Source: Burkholderiales bacterium (GTDB taxonomy: Bacteria; Pseudomonadota; Gammaproteobacteria; Burkholderiales; Nitrosomonadaceae). From it: a DNA stretch of 64,000 nucleotides. Positions 46,132 through 54,639 of this stretch are shown piece after piece. Both the position numbers and the translations under genes were made by a program. A model generated the notes under the pieces. It was not told the DNA's origin and did not search any database. It saw only the letters and a list, made by a program, of their open reading frames with translations. Location of the stretch: NCBI GenBank assembly GCA_024235755.1, contig JACKLV010000001.1, positions 1 to 64,000 on the forward strand, read 5' to 3'. Position 1 is the stretch's first letter; every line of letters starts with the position of its first letter.

Positions 46132-47112
46132 ATGACTGACGAATACGCCCCATCTGATTCAAGTAATACTTTGCTTAAACCAAAGCAAAAACCATCTAAC
46201 TTTAACCAGATTGACGCGCCTGATTCTGTTGCGGAAATCGCACAAACATTAAAAGAAACACTGGCAGACATTTGGAAAAACTTTCTGGAACATACGCCAT
46301 ATCTACTCGCGGGCATTCTGGCACTAATTCTGACGTGGGTTATAGCCAATGTATTTTCCAGATTCGGAAGCCGGTTATTTAATTTTCGGAGACTGCGTAG
46401 ATCGCTCAGAGATTTAATCATCCGGCTGATTACTATCGGTATCTGGGTCTGTGGTTTGCTGCTTGCAGCAATGCTCTGGTTTCCAGGCATTACACCGGCA
46501 ACTGCGTTGGGTGGCTTAGGCATAGCTTCTATTGCCGTTGGCTTCGCTTTTCAGGACATCTTTCAAAATTTTTTCGCGGGAATTCTCTTGTTGTGGCGCT
46601 TTCCATTTGAAAACGGAGATTTTATCGAGTGTCAAGGTATTACAGGAAGGGTTGAAAAGGTCAATATCCGCATGACAGAAATACGTCTCACTACAGGTGA
46701 ACTGGTATTGATACCGAATTCAACATTATTCAAAAATCCGGTTAATGTGCTTACAAACAAACCCTACAGGCGTGTGACAATAACAGCCGGTGTAGCGTAT
46801 GGTGAAAATTTATCCGAAGCCGTTGAAGTTATTGAGCGTGCCGTCAAAAACTGCCACACTGTCGCGCTGTCAGAGCCTGTAGAAATTTTTCCGCAAGCTT
46901 TTGGCTCTAGCGGCATCGATATAGAGGTAACTTGGTGGACTGATAACAAGCCCGTTGACCTTCGCCGTTCACGTGCTGAAATCATTACAGCCGTCAAAAA
47001 AAGGCTGGACGAGGCCGGTATCGAAATTCCTTACCCCTATCGTACGCTTACATTTAAAGAACCACTGATTACTCAGAAACTCGATACGGCTAAAAAAGAT
47101 ATGTCCGTATGA
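46132..47112 (+). CDS. Small-conductance mechanosensitive channel (MscS family)
   Basis: The 326-residue protein has a soluble N terminus, membrane helices at about 55-75 and 98-118, and a pore-lining third helix with the Gly/Ala pattern GGLGIASIAVGFAFQDIFQNF (124-144). The MscS beta domain follows (PFENGDFIECQGITGRVEKV, TGELVLIPNSTLFKNPV) and a C-terminal alpha/beta domain. It would relieve osmotic downshock at the inner membrane. It is convergent with the PRC-barrel gene, only six bases between stop codons. Confidence 0.94.
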   Translation: MTDEYAPSDSSNTLLKPKQKPSNFNQIDAPDSVAEIAQTLKETLADIWKNFLEHTPYLLAGILALILTWVIANVFSRFGSRLFNFRRLRRSLRDLIIRLITIGIWVCGLLLAAMLWFPGITPATALGGLGIASIAVGFAFQDIFQNFFAGILLLWRFPFENGDFIECQGITGRVEKVNIRMTEIRLTTGELVLIPNSTLFKNPVNVLTNKPYRRVTITAGVAYGENLSEAVEVIERAVKNCHTVALSEPVEIFPQAFGSSGIDIEVTWWTDNKPVDLRRSRAEIITAVKKRLDEAGIEIPYPYRTLTFKEPLITQKLDTAKKDMSV

Positions 47113-47118
47113 AGCTTA

Positions 47119-47810
47119 TCAATATTGAAACCCGGGAGCCGACTCCAGGGCTGCGTCTGTGATATTCAAAGTTATTTTTTCTTCTTCTGTTTTATTTACA
47201 GTCAATTCACGATAAGGTGCGGCGACCAGTTTGTTGCTGATTCCACTCACACCACTGGTGCGAATAATTGCGTACCTGACATCATGGCTATTATTAAAAA
47301 TCAAATCCTCAATCACACCCAATAAGCTATCGTTTTTTCCGAATACCTTTAAACCAATAATTGTTCCTGCGCCAACCGCACCATGAAACCGAGAGGCGTC
47401 AGCATCATTCCGTTTGTACTCAGGTTCCTGTTGCAAAACTTGTAACGACACATTCAATGCGAGCACTTTTTCAGTGTCTGTCGGTTCTTTTATGATTCGC
47501 TGCCGGTCAAATGGTACAGCAACCTGTTTTTCGGTTTCTACACCATACACACCGCCTATAGCGATTACTGCATATGCAACTTTATTATTTTTGGAGAATA
47601 AAAAATCTTTTAGCGTTCCTATTTTTTTTGGTTTACATCGATGACTTCGATACCGGTTATATGCCTGACGCTGATATCACGGCCCGAAATATAGTCGTTC
47701 GAGCCAAGATCTATCCTTGAATCAGCTGCAGTACCCAACGATAAAATACACAATAACACTAACAATCCGATCATTGCGTACATTTTTTTTCGAAAAAAAA
47801 TACCGGTCAT
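47119..47810 (-). pseudogene. Exported PRC-barrel protein split by a frameshift at an A8 run
   Basis: The 5' frame (47810 down) encodes an N-terminal membrane or signal segment (YAMIGLLVLLCILSLGTAA) and RDISVRHITGIEVIDVNQKK, then stops. The stop arises directly after a coding A8 run (plus 47622-47629). With nine A residues the text continues IGTLKDFLFSKNNKVAYAV and joins the 3' frame ending at 47119. The result is about 230 residues with two PRC-barrel repeats (IEVIDVNQKKIGTLKDF and LKVFGKNDSLLGVIEDLIF). PRC-barrel proteins of this type are stress- or envelope-associated with unknown function. The run is long enough for polymerase slippage, so the gene could still be expressed; assembly error is the other option. 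Confidence 0.8.
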
Positions 47811-47885
47811 TTCAACTCCTGATTGGATTTATGAAGACGAGATGTCCAAACAACAAAAACTGAACTACCAACAAAAACGCTATTA

Positions 47886-48551
47886 TCATTTCTCAAAAAT
47901 CAATGTATCGGGCTTCGCGCCAAGCGATTTCAATGCTTCTGTAATCGATTCCATAAAGCCTTCGGGACCGCACAGATAAAAACGCTGATCAAAATTGTTA
48001 ATATGTTCTTTCAGATAATCCTTGTCGATCATGGAATTATCATACCCGGGCGCACTATTCTCAGTACAAGTCAGCAGACAACGGTTGCCTAGCAGAAAGC
48101 GAAATTCCTTTTCTAAAATGATGTCGGCCGGTGTCTTATTGGAAAAAATCAACGTTTGCCCGTTTAATTCATCTTTGTGCGCCAAATACCGCAAAATAGC
48201 AATGAAAGGCGTAACACCTGCGCCACCCGCAATAAATACGCCCGGGCCTTTGTACTGAATGGTGCCGAAGGGTTTACTGATTTTCAGTAAAGCACCCGCT
48301 TTTAGCTTATGTAACATTTGGGTTACACCCGGGTGATCCGGATACTGTTTGATGATAAACTCAATCACACCGTCATCAGTTAATGAAGTTGGCGTAAATG
48401 GCCTTGCTTTGTCTTTCCATTGATCTTGATCAATCACAATATCAACTGCATGACCTGGCTCACAGTTAAACCCTTGCGGCTTTTCCAGAACAAAGCGTTT
48501 GACATCATGCGTCACAAACTCACTCATAAGTAGTTGAGCAGAAAATTCCAT
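47886..48551 (-). CDS. Ferredoxin/flavodoxin-NADP reductase-like FAD-binding protein
   Basis: The 221-residue protein has an N-terminal FAD-binding beta barrel (VTHDVKRFVLEKPQGFN, ARPFTPTS near 50-57 as the RxYS/T-like flavin motif). The NAD(P)-binding domain carries GVFIAGGAGVTPFIAILRYL near 105-124 and RFYLCGPEGFMESITEALK near 191-209. No 2Fe-2S domain is attached. It is a small single-protein reductase of the type that passes electrons between pyridine nucleotides and an iron-sulfur or haem partner; the partner is unknown. Confidence 0.88.
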   Translation of the reverse strand: MEFSAQLLMSEFVTHDVKRFVLEKPQGFNCEPGHAVDIVIDQDQWKDKARPFTPTSLTDDGVIEFIIKQYPDHPGVTQMLHKLKAGALLKISKPFGTIQYKGPGVFIAGGAGVTPFIAILRYLAHKDELNGQTLIFSNKTPADIILEKEFRFLLGNRCLLTCTENSAPGYDNSMIDKDYLKEHINNFDQRFYLCGPEGFMESITEALKSLGAKPDTLIFEK

Positions 48552-48965
48552 GAATACCGTTCCCTCTCCAATCGGTTATTGAGATAGGCTGCTAAAAAAC
48601 GTTTTCAAGGCAAGTGTTATAAAGCAAACTCAACAAAACTGAATAACCCTCGACTTTATATAATCTAATTCATGCCCTTAATTCTTGATCATGTCGACTT
48701 GAAGTCGATTGAATACAGTTCTGAATAATAATTTAGCGTATGTTCTTCGAACATACCGCTTAACTTTGCTTCGTCTAAGACGAGGGGTTTAAACCATCCC
48801 CGAAAGGGACACTAAAATCGGTGCTTATACAAGTCAGATAGATACTCGGTTGCTAAATTAATACTATCTCAGAAAAACTAACTATATTTCAATGAGTTAA
48901 TTGATAAAAAAATCAAACTGTGCCCTGATTTGCTCCGGCAACAGGACACAGAAACACAACAAAAA
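48552..48965. other. Intergenic region with a UUCG-type hairpin
   Basis: No gene can be supported. A hairpin is possible at 48738-48756, where gtatgttc pairs with gaacatac around a ttc loop, without a T-run. The rest is AT-rich and featureless. Confidence 0.4.
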
Positions 48966-49187
48966 TCAATATCCGCCGTTGATTTCGTCTATCTGGTCTT
49001 CAATAGCTTCACTCGCCGCTTCCGCATTGTCTTCGGCTTCACCGACAGCTTCGTCAACAGTATCCATGCTTCTTTCCATAGTTTCGTCAATTTTCTCGCC
49101 TGCTTTCTCGGCAGGCCCTTGCTCCGCACAGCCTGTCGCGAATAGTAACAAACAGATTAAAGCCAACAATAAGTTATTTTTTAGCAT
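48966..49187 (-). CDS. Small acidic lipoprotein
   Basis: The 73-residue protein starts at the ATG at 49187 (MLKNNLLLALICLLLFATGC). The lipobox FATGC places the lipidated Cys at residue 20, so the 19 residues that could be added upstream are not needed. The mature part is a highly acidic helix (DETMERSMDTVDEAVGEAED), likely a coiled coil in the periplasm, resembling small entericidin- or Lpp-like proteins only in general form. The function is unknown. Confidence 0.78.
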   Translation of the reverse strand: MLKNNLLLALICLLLFATGCAEQGPAEKAGEKIDETMERSMDTVDEAVGEAEDNAEAASEAIEDQIDEINGGY

Positions 49188-49435
49188 GAAATGACTCCTG
49201 TGGATTAAAAAAAACGGCAGGCTGCTGAAAGCCATTTGCATCACCCATGTCTTATCTATCCATGGTATGCATTATTTCAATCATCTTTCAGCACGCCTGC
49301 CGGTCTAGGAAGGGCATATTCTCACATTCCACTCGACATAACATTAACATATGTTAATACATGATTATGCACGTCATCAATACGATGAGACACTATCCAG
49401 GGCAAATAAACTAATCTTGCATCAGTGTAACGGCC

Positions 49436-51511
49436 TTAAAAATCCAGGCGCGCTCCGGTATATATTCCTCTAGGAATGCGCGCAGGTACCGTATCGATAA
49501 AATCCGATTGCGATTCACGGTGATGCTCACTGAACAAATTCTGTCCAACCAAGAAAAATTCAATATTTCTCACCGGCTTCCAGGACATTTTGGCGTCCAT
49601 GGTAACGTAATCCGAAATATTATAAAAAGCCAGTTTATCAACATAGCGCAACCAAAGATTAAATTGCAGTCTTTCTGTCAAATCGTAGTTGGAACGCAGC
49701 GATAGTTGATGGCGTGGATTCGCCGTACCGGCGCCACCGGTTGAAGCATCGATGTCGCGGAAAGCAGGATTCGATTTCGTATCGATATTCAAATAACTGT
49801 AGCTTTTTTGCAATCGCCATCGTTCATGCGGACGCCAGTCAACAGATAGCTCGGTACCGTATGAAATGGCGGAGGCATTATTGTTGAACAAAATGGGTAA
49901 CATGAGATGCTCTTGCTGCAGCAAAGAAAAAAAGACATCGCGATGCATTCCCACTGCGGACATGATCATTCCCAATTCAAAATCACGCAGATCACTGTAA
50001 TCGTTAAAGAAACCTGCTATATCGATTGCCGCGTTTGTTTGTATCTGGCGCCGGTAACCCAATTCGTAAGCGATCAATTTTTCTGAACTGAAATTATTCG
50101 AACCGATAATCGCCTGCATAATAGGCAACGGCAACCCGGTTAAATCCGGCTGCGGTGGCAAAATGCCCCTATTGATAATCACGTCATGTTCGCCTCTGGC
50201 GGGCGTCCTGACCGCACGTGAAACCGACGCCCATAATGAGCTTTGTTCGTCCGGCGTCCATATGATACGGGCATTCGGCTGAACTTCTATACCGCTCAAA
50301 TTATTGTACCCAAGCCGCACACCCACCGAAAGCTTCAGTTTTTCTGGAATCCAGTCAAATTCGTCACGTAAGAAACCACTGACAAAATAATTTGATTTTT
50401 TATCAGGAACAAAAGCCGTGATGAGCGTGTTGTCGAGATTTGAATTATACAAACGATAGTTCAGACCCCAAGTTATATCGTGGCGTCTTCCGAGTGGAAA
50501 TCGTTGCTGGATATCTGTATCGAAACTTTCAACATACTTGGCCTGAGGCGCTAGTTGATGGCGCACATGGTCATAGTAAGCTTGAAACATTAATGCAGAG
50601 CGCTCAGAAAACGTCCGATCCCAACGCAAACGTATGTTTCCACCGGTTTCGTTCCGGTCAATTACATTCAAGCCACCGTTCGATTGAAAAATCGGCGGCT
50701 GTTGCACGGTGTCACTGATCCCGTTGACGAATATATCGCCCTGTAAAATAAGTTCGTCGATTCCTTGTGAGTGGTCTATGCGAAAGCCGGCTCTGGCGGA
50801 GTGCCAGGTATCATTTGCACTGTTACCCGATAAAGTTGTGGTGTGGTCCCGGATGAATCCTTTCGCATAAATGCGAAACGGCGTAAGTTCATTAATCATT
50901 CCGCCGTATCGGGCGCCTACAAAAGCTTGTTCAAAGCTGCCCCCCCCAGCGGTGAGCAGAGTTCCCTGGGTTTTGGCCGCATTTTTAGAAATGATGTTAA
51001 TGACACCGTTGACCGCGTTGACACCCCACAATGTCGCGGCCGGACCGCGGATCACCTCAATCCGGTCAATATCCTCAATAAAGGTATCCTGCTGGCTCCA
51101 TATAACACCCGAAGATAAAGGTGTATAGACACTACGCCCATCCATCAGCACCAGCAATTTGTTAGAAAAGCGTCCGTTAAATCCGCGAATACTTACAGAC
51201 CACTTGTCAGTTCCAATCCGCGCCACCTGCACGCCCGGTGCCATCCGCAAAGCTTCAGGAATGCTGGTGGCGCCTGAACGGCGAATATCTTCCCCGGAAA
51301 TAACGAATGCTGCTGACGCAACTTGTGTTAATTTTTCTTTTCTTTTCGATACGCTCACCACTTCTACATTCATTAAATCCTCAAGACTCATTTCAAATAT
51401 GGGGTCTTGATGTTTCGAAACCGGATTATTTTTGTTGTTTGCAACGACCGGTGCTTGTACAAGCAACCCGAATAAAAACAAGAACAATTGGATTTGTAAT
51501 TTTAAGGACAT
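49436..51511 (-). CDS. TonB-dependent outer-membrane receptor
   Basis: The 691-residue protein has a signal peptide (about 1-24) and then a plug domain with LEDLMNVEVVSVSKRKEKL, IRRSGATSIPEALRMAPGV, VLMDGRSVYTPL and IEVIRGPAATLWGVNAVNGV. A 22-strand-type barrel follows (LSLRSNYDLTERLQFNLWLR near the C terminus) and it ends in a terminal aromatic DF. The plug wording resembles receptors for siderophores or vitamin B12, or other uncharacterised FepA/CirA-like proteins; substrate is not inferable. It is isolated, with no sigma/anti-sigma pair or transporter nearby. Confidence 0.92.
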   Translation of the reverse strand: MSLKLQIQLFLFLFGLLVQAPVVANNKNNPVSKHQDPIFEMSLEDLMNVEVVSVSKRKEKLTQVASAAFVISGEDIRRSGATSIPEALRMAPGVQVARIGTDKWSVSIRGFNGRFSNKLLVLMDGRSVYTPLSSGVIWSQQDTFIEDIDRIEVIRGPAATLWGVNAVNGVINIISKNAAKTQGTLLTAGGGSFEQAFVGARYGGMINELTPFRIYAKGFIRDHTTTLSGNSANDTWHSARAGFRIDHSQGIDELILQGDIFVNGISDTVQQPPIFQSNGGLNVIDRNETGGNIRLRWDRTFSERSALMFQAYYDHVRHQLAPQAKYVESFDTDIQQRFPLGRRHDITWGLNYRLYNSNLDNTLITAFVPDKKSNYFVSGFLRDEFDWIPEKLKLSVGVRLGYNNLSGIEVQPNARIIWTPDEQSSLWASVSRAVRTPARGEHDVIINRGILPPQPDLTGLPLPIMQAIIGSNNFSSEKLIAYELGYRRQIQTNAAIDIAGFFNDYSDLRDFELGMIMSAVGMHRDVFFSLLQQEHLMLPILFNNNASAISYGTELSVDWRPHERWRLQKSYSYLNIDTKSNPAFRDIDASTGGAGTANPRHQLSLRSNYDLTERLQFNLWLRYVDKLAFYNISDYVTMDAKMSWKPVRNIEFFLVGQNLFSEHHRESQSDFIDTVPARIPRGIYTGARLDF

Positions 51512-52687
51512 TAACGATTAGATGGATGCCGATTATTTCTTCGAATCAAATAAAATTTTTTAGGACTGCTCCGTTACACCCTTTTTGGCACTGTACACCA
51601 TGAGCGTTGCAATAACACGTCTAACCTATTGAACACAATAGAAGAAAAAAACAGAATTGCATTGTAATACAAACTTGTCACAAATCGAAAATCAAGTTCC
51701 AAAATGCGCGTTGATAACACACACGCCTCAAGCGATTTACAACGAGTTTACAAACCGAATTCAGAAACCATCGCGGTTTAGTGGCTTGGCGATTTATGTA
51801 ATCAAATCCGTGCTCGCAATAGAGTGGCTACAGCTTGTTTGCCACACCTATTTTTTAGTTAAAGCATTTGTAGCAGAAAAAAACCGATTATTCAGTTTTG
51901 AAAGCATCATACGGTATCTCTGTTTGCTCGAAACGAACGCGATAATGTTAAGAGCGGCGTTGATAACAGCTCGCTCTATCACTCTGTCATTAAAATTACT
52001 TAAAACCAATTATTTTAGATTGATCGATATTTCGAATATGCAACAACAAAGTCCAGAAAACATAAATTCTAGCATTTTTTCAAAGACTTTCGTTTAAGCT
52101 TTTAGCAACTTGAATAAGCAGTGGCGTAGCGTCGTGGCGACGCGGCAATTTGTCACATTCCAAAATGATACATTTTGTTTTAGATTCAGTGAATCTGCCT
52201 TCGACTCAATTGCTTCGCCATGACAACACCGTCCAAACATCAAATTCGCGAGACAGGTCAATTACGACGCGCCAAGCTGCATATTGCATGCTTGATCGGA
52301 AAAAGAATCGGAATAACCACGCTTACTTCAACCCAGTGCAGATCATTGGAAACCGGTCACTCTCATGAATCCGGCAGTTCTGAGTCCTTCTCAGCTTACT
52401 TTAACCATTCCCCTGCGATAGCTCAAGACGAATTGCAAAAACTGCGCTGTACTTACGTACGCAACGACAAAAAAATATGCCTTACCTGACACAGGACGAA
52501 GTGGCTGCCCTTGATGACGACTTGAATTAATTTATTTTCAAACATCATCTATCATTAAGCCCTGCAAGCTATCAATATTCGCAGCAAGCTGCTTTTGCTT
52601 GTAAAAGCTACTTTCATCGCAGCATGCAGCGCAAAACTGAGTACAATTCAGACTTCTATTCCTCTGGGTGCTGCCATCCGTCGTAAT
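51512..52687. other. Long AT-rich region without a confident gene
   Basis: Two open frames exist: 51657-52097 (146 codons) and 52220-52489 (89 codons, starting MTTPSKHQIRETGQLRRAK). Neither has recognisable domains or a good ribosome binding site, and I do not call them. A perfect small hairpin GCGTCG-tgg-CGACGC lies at 52129-52143. A short frame MPYLTQDEVAALDDDLN ends at about 52530 but has no context. The region may hold gene remnants. Confidence 0.4.
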
Positions 52688-53305
52688 ATGGAAAACTATG
52701 ATACGTTATTGACAACGCTTGCACTGCTGATGGGAACTACATGGGCCAGCGGAATTAATTTATATGCTGTTTTGCTGGTGCTTGGTTTCGGCAGTTCAAC
52801 GGGATATATCGAATTGCCCGCTGAATTATCAGTGCTTGAAGATCCATTGATTATGAGCGCCGCCGGTGTGATGTATTTTATCGAGTTTTTTGCCGATAAG
52901 ATTCCCGGTGTAGATACAGTATGGGATATCATCCATACTTTTGTCCGGATTCCGGCAGGTGTTATGCTGGCTGCAGGTGCTGTTGGCGACGTTTCTCCAG
53001 CCGTGGAGATTGCCGCTGGCATACTGGGTGGCGGCATTGCCGCAACAAGTCATACAGCCAAGGCCAGTGCGCGGTTGATGATTAATACTTCACCAGAACC
53101 GGCTTCCAACTGGACTGCTTCTTTCTCCGAAGATCTTCTGGTACTCGGTGGTCTATGGACAGCACTGAATTATCCAGCCGTATTTCTTGCCATGTTTATT
53201 GTTTTCATAGCACTGCTCATTTGGCTGTTGCCAAAGTTGTGGAATATGATCGGGTTGTTTTTCACCCAAACCATGAATTTACTCAGAATCGAAGAAAAAA
53301 AGTAA
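52688..53305 (+). CDS. DUF4126-domain membrane protein
   Basis: The 205-residue protein from the ATG at 52688 (MENYDTLLTTLALLMGTTWA) has helices at about 5-25, 54-72, 90-120 and 170-192. The family's GINLYAVLLVLGFGSSTGY, EFFADKIPGVDTVWDIIHTF and AGILGGGIAATSHTAKASARLM are present; the last is glycine-rich and may form a tight membrane hairpin. The upstream 31 codons that are open lack family character. The function is unknown. It is followed after 123 bases by another membrane protein on the same strand. Confidence 0.85.
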   Translation: MENYDTLLTTLALLMGTTWASGINLYAVLLVLGFGSSTGYIELPAELSVLEDPLIMSAAGVMYFIEFFADKIPGVDTVWDIIHTFVRIPAGVMLAAGAVGDVSPAVEIAAGILGGGIAATSHTAKASARLMINTSPEPASNWTASFSEDLLVLGGLWTALNYPAVFLAMFIVFIALLIWLLPKLWNMIGLFFTQTMNLLRIEEKK

Positions 53306-53428
53306 TCCGAAAACATTATTGCTTTCCATGAAAGAACGCAGGAAAAATATGCGGTCGCATTAATTGCATATCGGACGGTCAGGAACCCGTCATCGCAAAC
53401 TTTTCGACTCGAACAGAACAAAACTGAA

Positions 53429-54175
53429 ATGGATATTCCTTTAGAATACTGGCTGCATCATGCACTATTTTATGTACTGCTTTGTATAATCCATTATGTA
53501 AACGGCCAGTTCGTCATCCGCTGCCACATCAAAGTCAACTACACACGTAAAATCAATCACTTCGCATTTTTCTTCTTACCGGTTCTACTGTTATCTGTGA
53601 TTGAATATTCCTATAGCGCAGCTACGTTTCTCATGGATATAGTGTTTGCATTAATTTTTTTGACGCTGTTTATCGCGCCCATCCGCAACCGAATCAAACC
53701 GGTTCAGATAATGTTCCGTTCAGTTGACAGACCTGAAGACCGGCCATTGACGCTAACTTGGCTTTATACCCAGTTTATTGCCAGCTATTTAGTGCTGATT
53801 CCGTTGCTGGCTTACTTCGAAAGCAAAGACATATTGCCATGGATTATGATTATCATACTGGCTAATGGAGTTGGCGACGGTTTGGCCGAGCCTGTCGGCA
53901 TACGCTTTGGCAAACGATTCTATGTTACAACCGCACTCTTTACGGAAAAGCAGTATATTCGTACTTATCTGGGAAGCACCTGTGTATATCTCGCAACACT
54001 CATTGCCGTCCTCCTTTTTCATCATCATTTCAGCAGTGTGCAGTTGGTCATCGCGTTGATCACATTGCCGCCGCTAATTACCCTGGCCGAAGCGATCTCG
54101 CCTCACACCTGGGACAGTCCGTTTATTTACGGAATTGGTGGATTAACTCTAGTCGGCATCAGTTTACTTGGATAA
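53429..54175 (+). CDS. Dolichol/phytol kinase-like (CTP-transferase fold) membrane protein
   Basis: The 248-residue protein has about seven membrane helices. The TRKINHF near residue 38-44 matches the RKxxH motif. ILANGVGDGLAEPVGIRFGKR near 144-164 matches the GDxxAxxxGxxxG block of prenol kinases and CDP-diglyceride synthases. Such enzymes phosphorylate prenyl alcohols with CTP. The assignment is by motif only and the acceptor is unknown. It is codirectional with the DUF4126 gene. Confidence 0.72.
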   Translation: MDIPLEYWLHHALFYVLLCIIHYVNGQFVIRCHIKVNYTRKINHFAFFFLPVLLLSVIEYSYSAATFLMDIVFALIFLTLFIAPIRNRIKPVQIMFRSVDRPEDRPLTLTWLYTQFIASYLVLIPLLAYFESKDILPWIMIIILANGVGDGLAEPVGIRFGKRFYVTTALFTEKQYIRTYLGSTCVYLATLIAVLLFHHHFSSVQLVIALITLPPLITLAEAISPHTWDSPFIYGIGGLTLVGISLLG

Positions 54176-54281
54176 TGAAAATGTATCATTTCGTCGAAGA
54201 AAACACTTCTTATATTATTGACTTGAAAAACTCACCGCCTAGATACCGTTTGAATACTGATTAATCGGTAACCTTCGAACG

Positions 54282-54518
54282 TTAAAATTCGTGGAAAACT
54301 CGCAGCGCCCGAATCGTAATACCATTCTTCCATCCGCGTTCAATAACGCTCGATATCACCTCAATATAGTCCGGTTCCCCGCATTTTTCAGCACGTCAAA
54401 CTTGGTATTACCCGACATAATGAGATTGGAGCCGCAACGCATGGATTCACCCGCCTGCACCGGCAGACTTACCGCCAGCAACCACACGACACACACCATT
54501 CTCAAGCAAGTTTCCATT
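54282..54518 (-). pseudogene. Exported DUF2845 protein, frameshifted
   Basis: The 5' frame from 54518 encodes a signal peptide (METCLRMVCVVWLLAVSLPV, cleavage near QAG-ES) and then MRCGSNLIMSGNTKFDVLK, the DUF2845 start. Adding one A at a coding A5 run (plus 54384-54388) gives LKKCGEPDYIEVIS, VIERGWKNGITIRALRVFHEF and a stop at 54282. DUF2845 proteins are small periplasmic proteins with CG and CGEP motifs; the repaired one would be about 78 residues. As given, the frame ends early after AGNRTILR. Confidence 0.75.
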
Positions 54519-54639
54519 TTTATCAGTAAACTTATTGTATAGTCCTTCGCAAAGCATACGCTTGACGCCGTTTTTTGCAAACCTGAGAAAAGTCTTGATT
54601 TTAATATACTGCACATAATGAACTTTCGATTAATTAATT

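Noticed and set aside
51657..52097. 146-codon plus-strand open frame as a gene
   Set aside because: There is no domain, no ribosome binding site and codon use unlike the neighbours; noted only in the gap entry.
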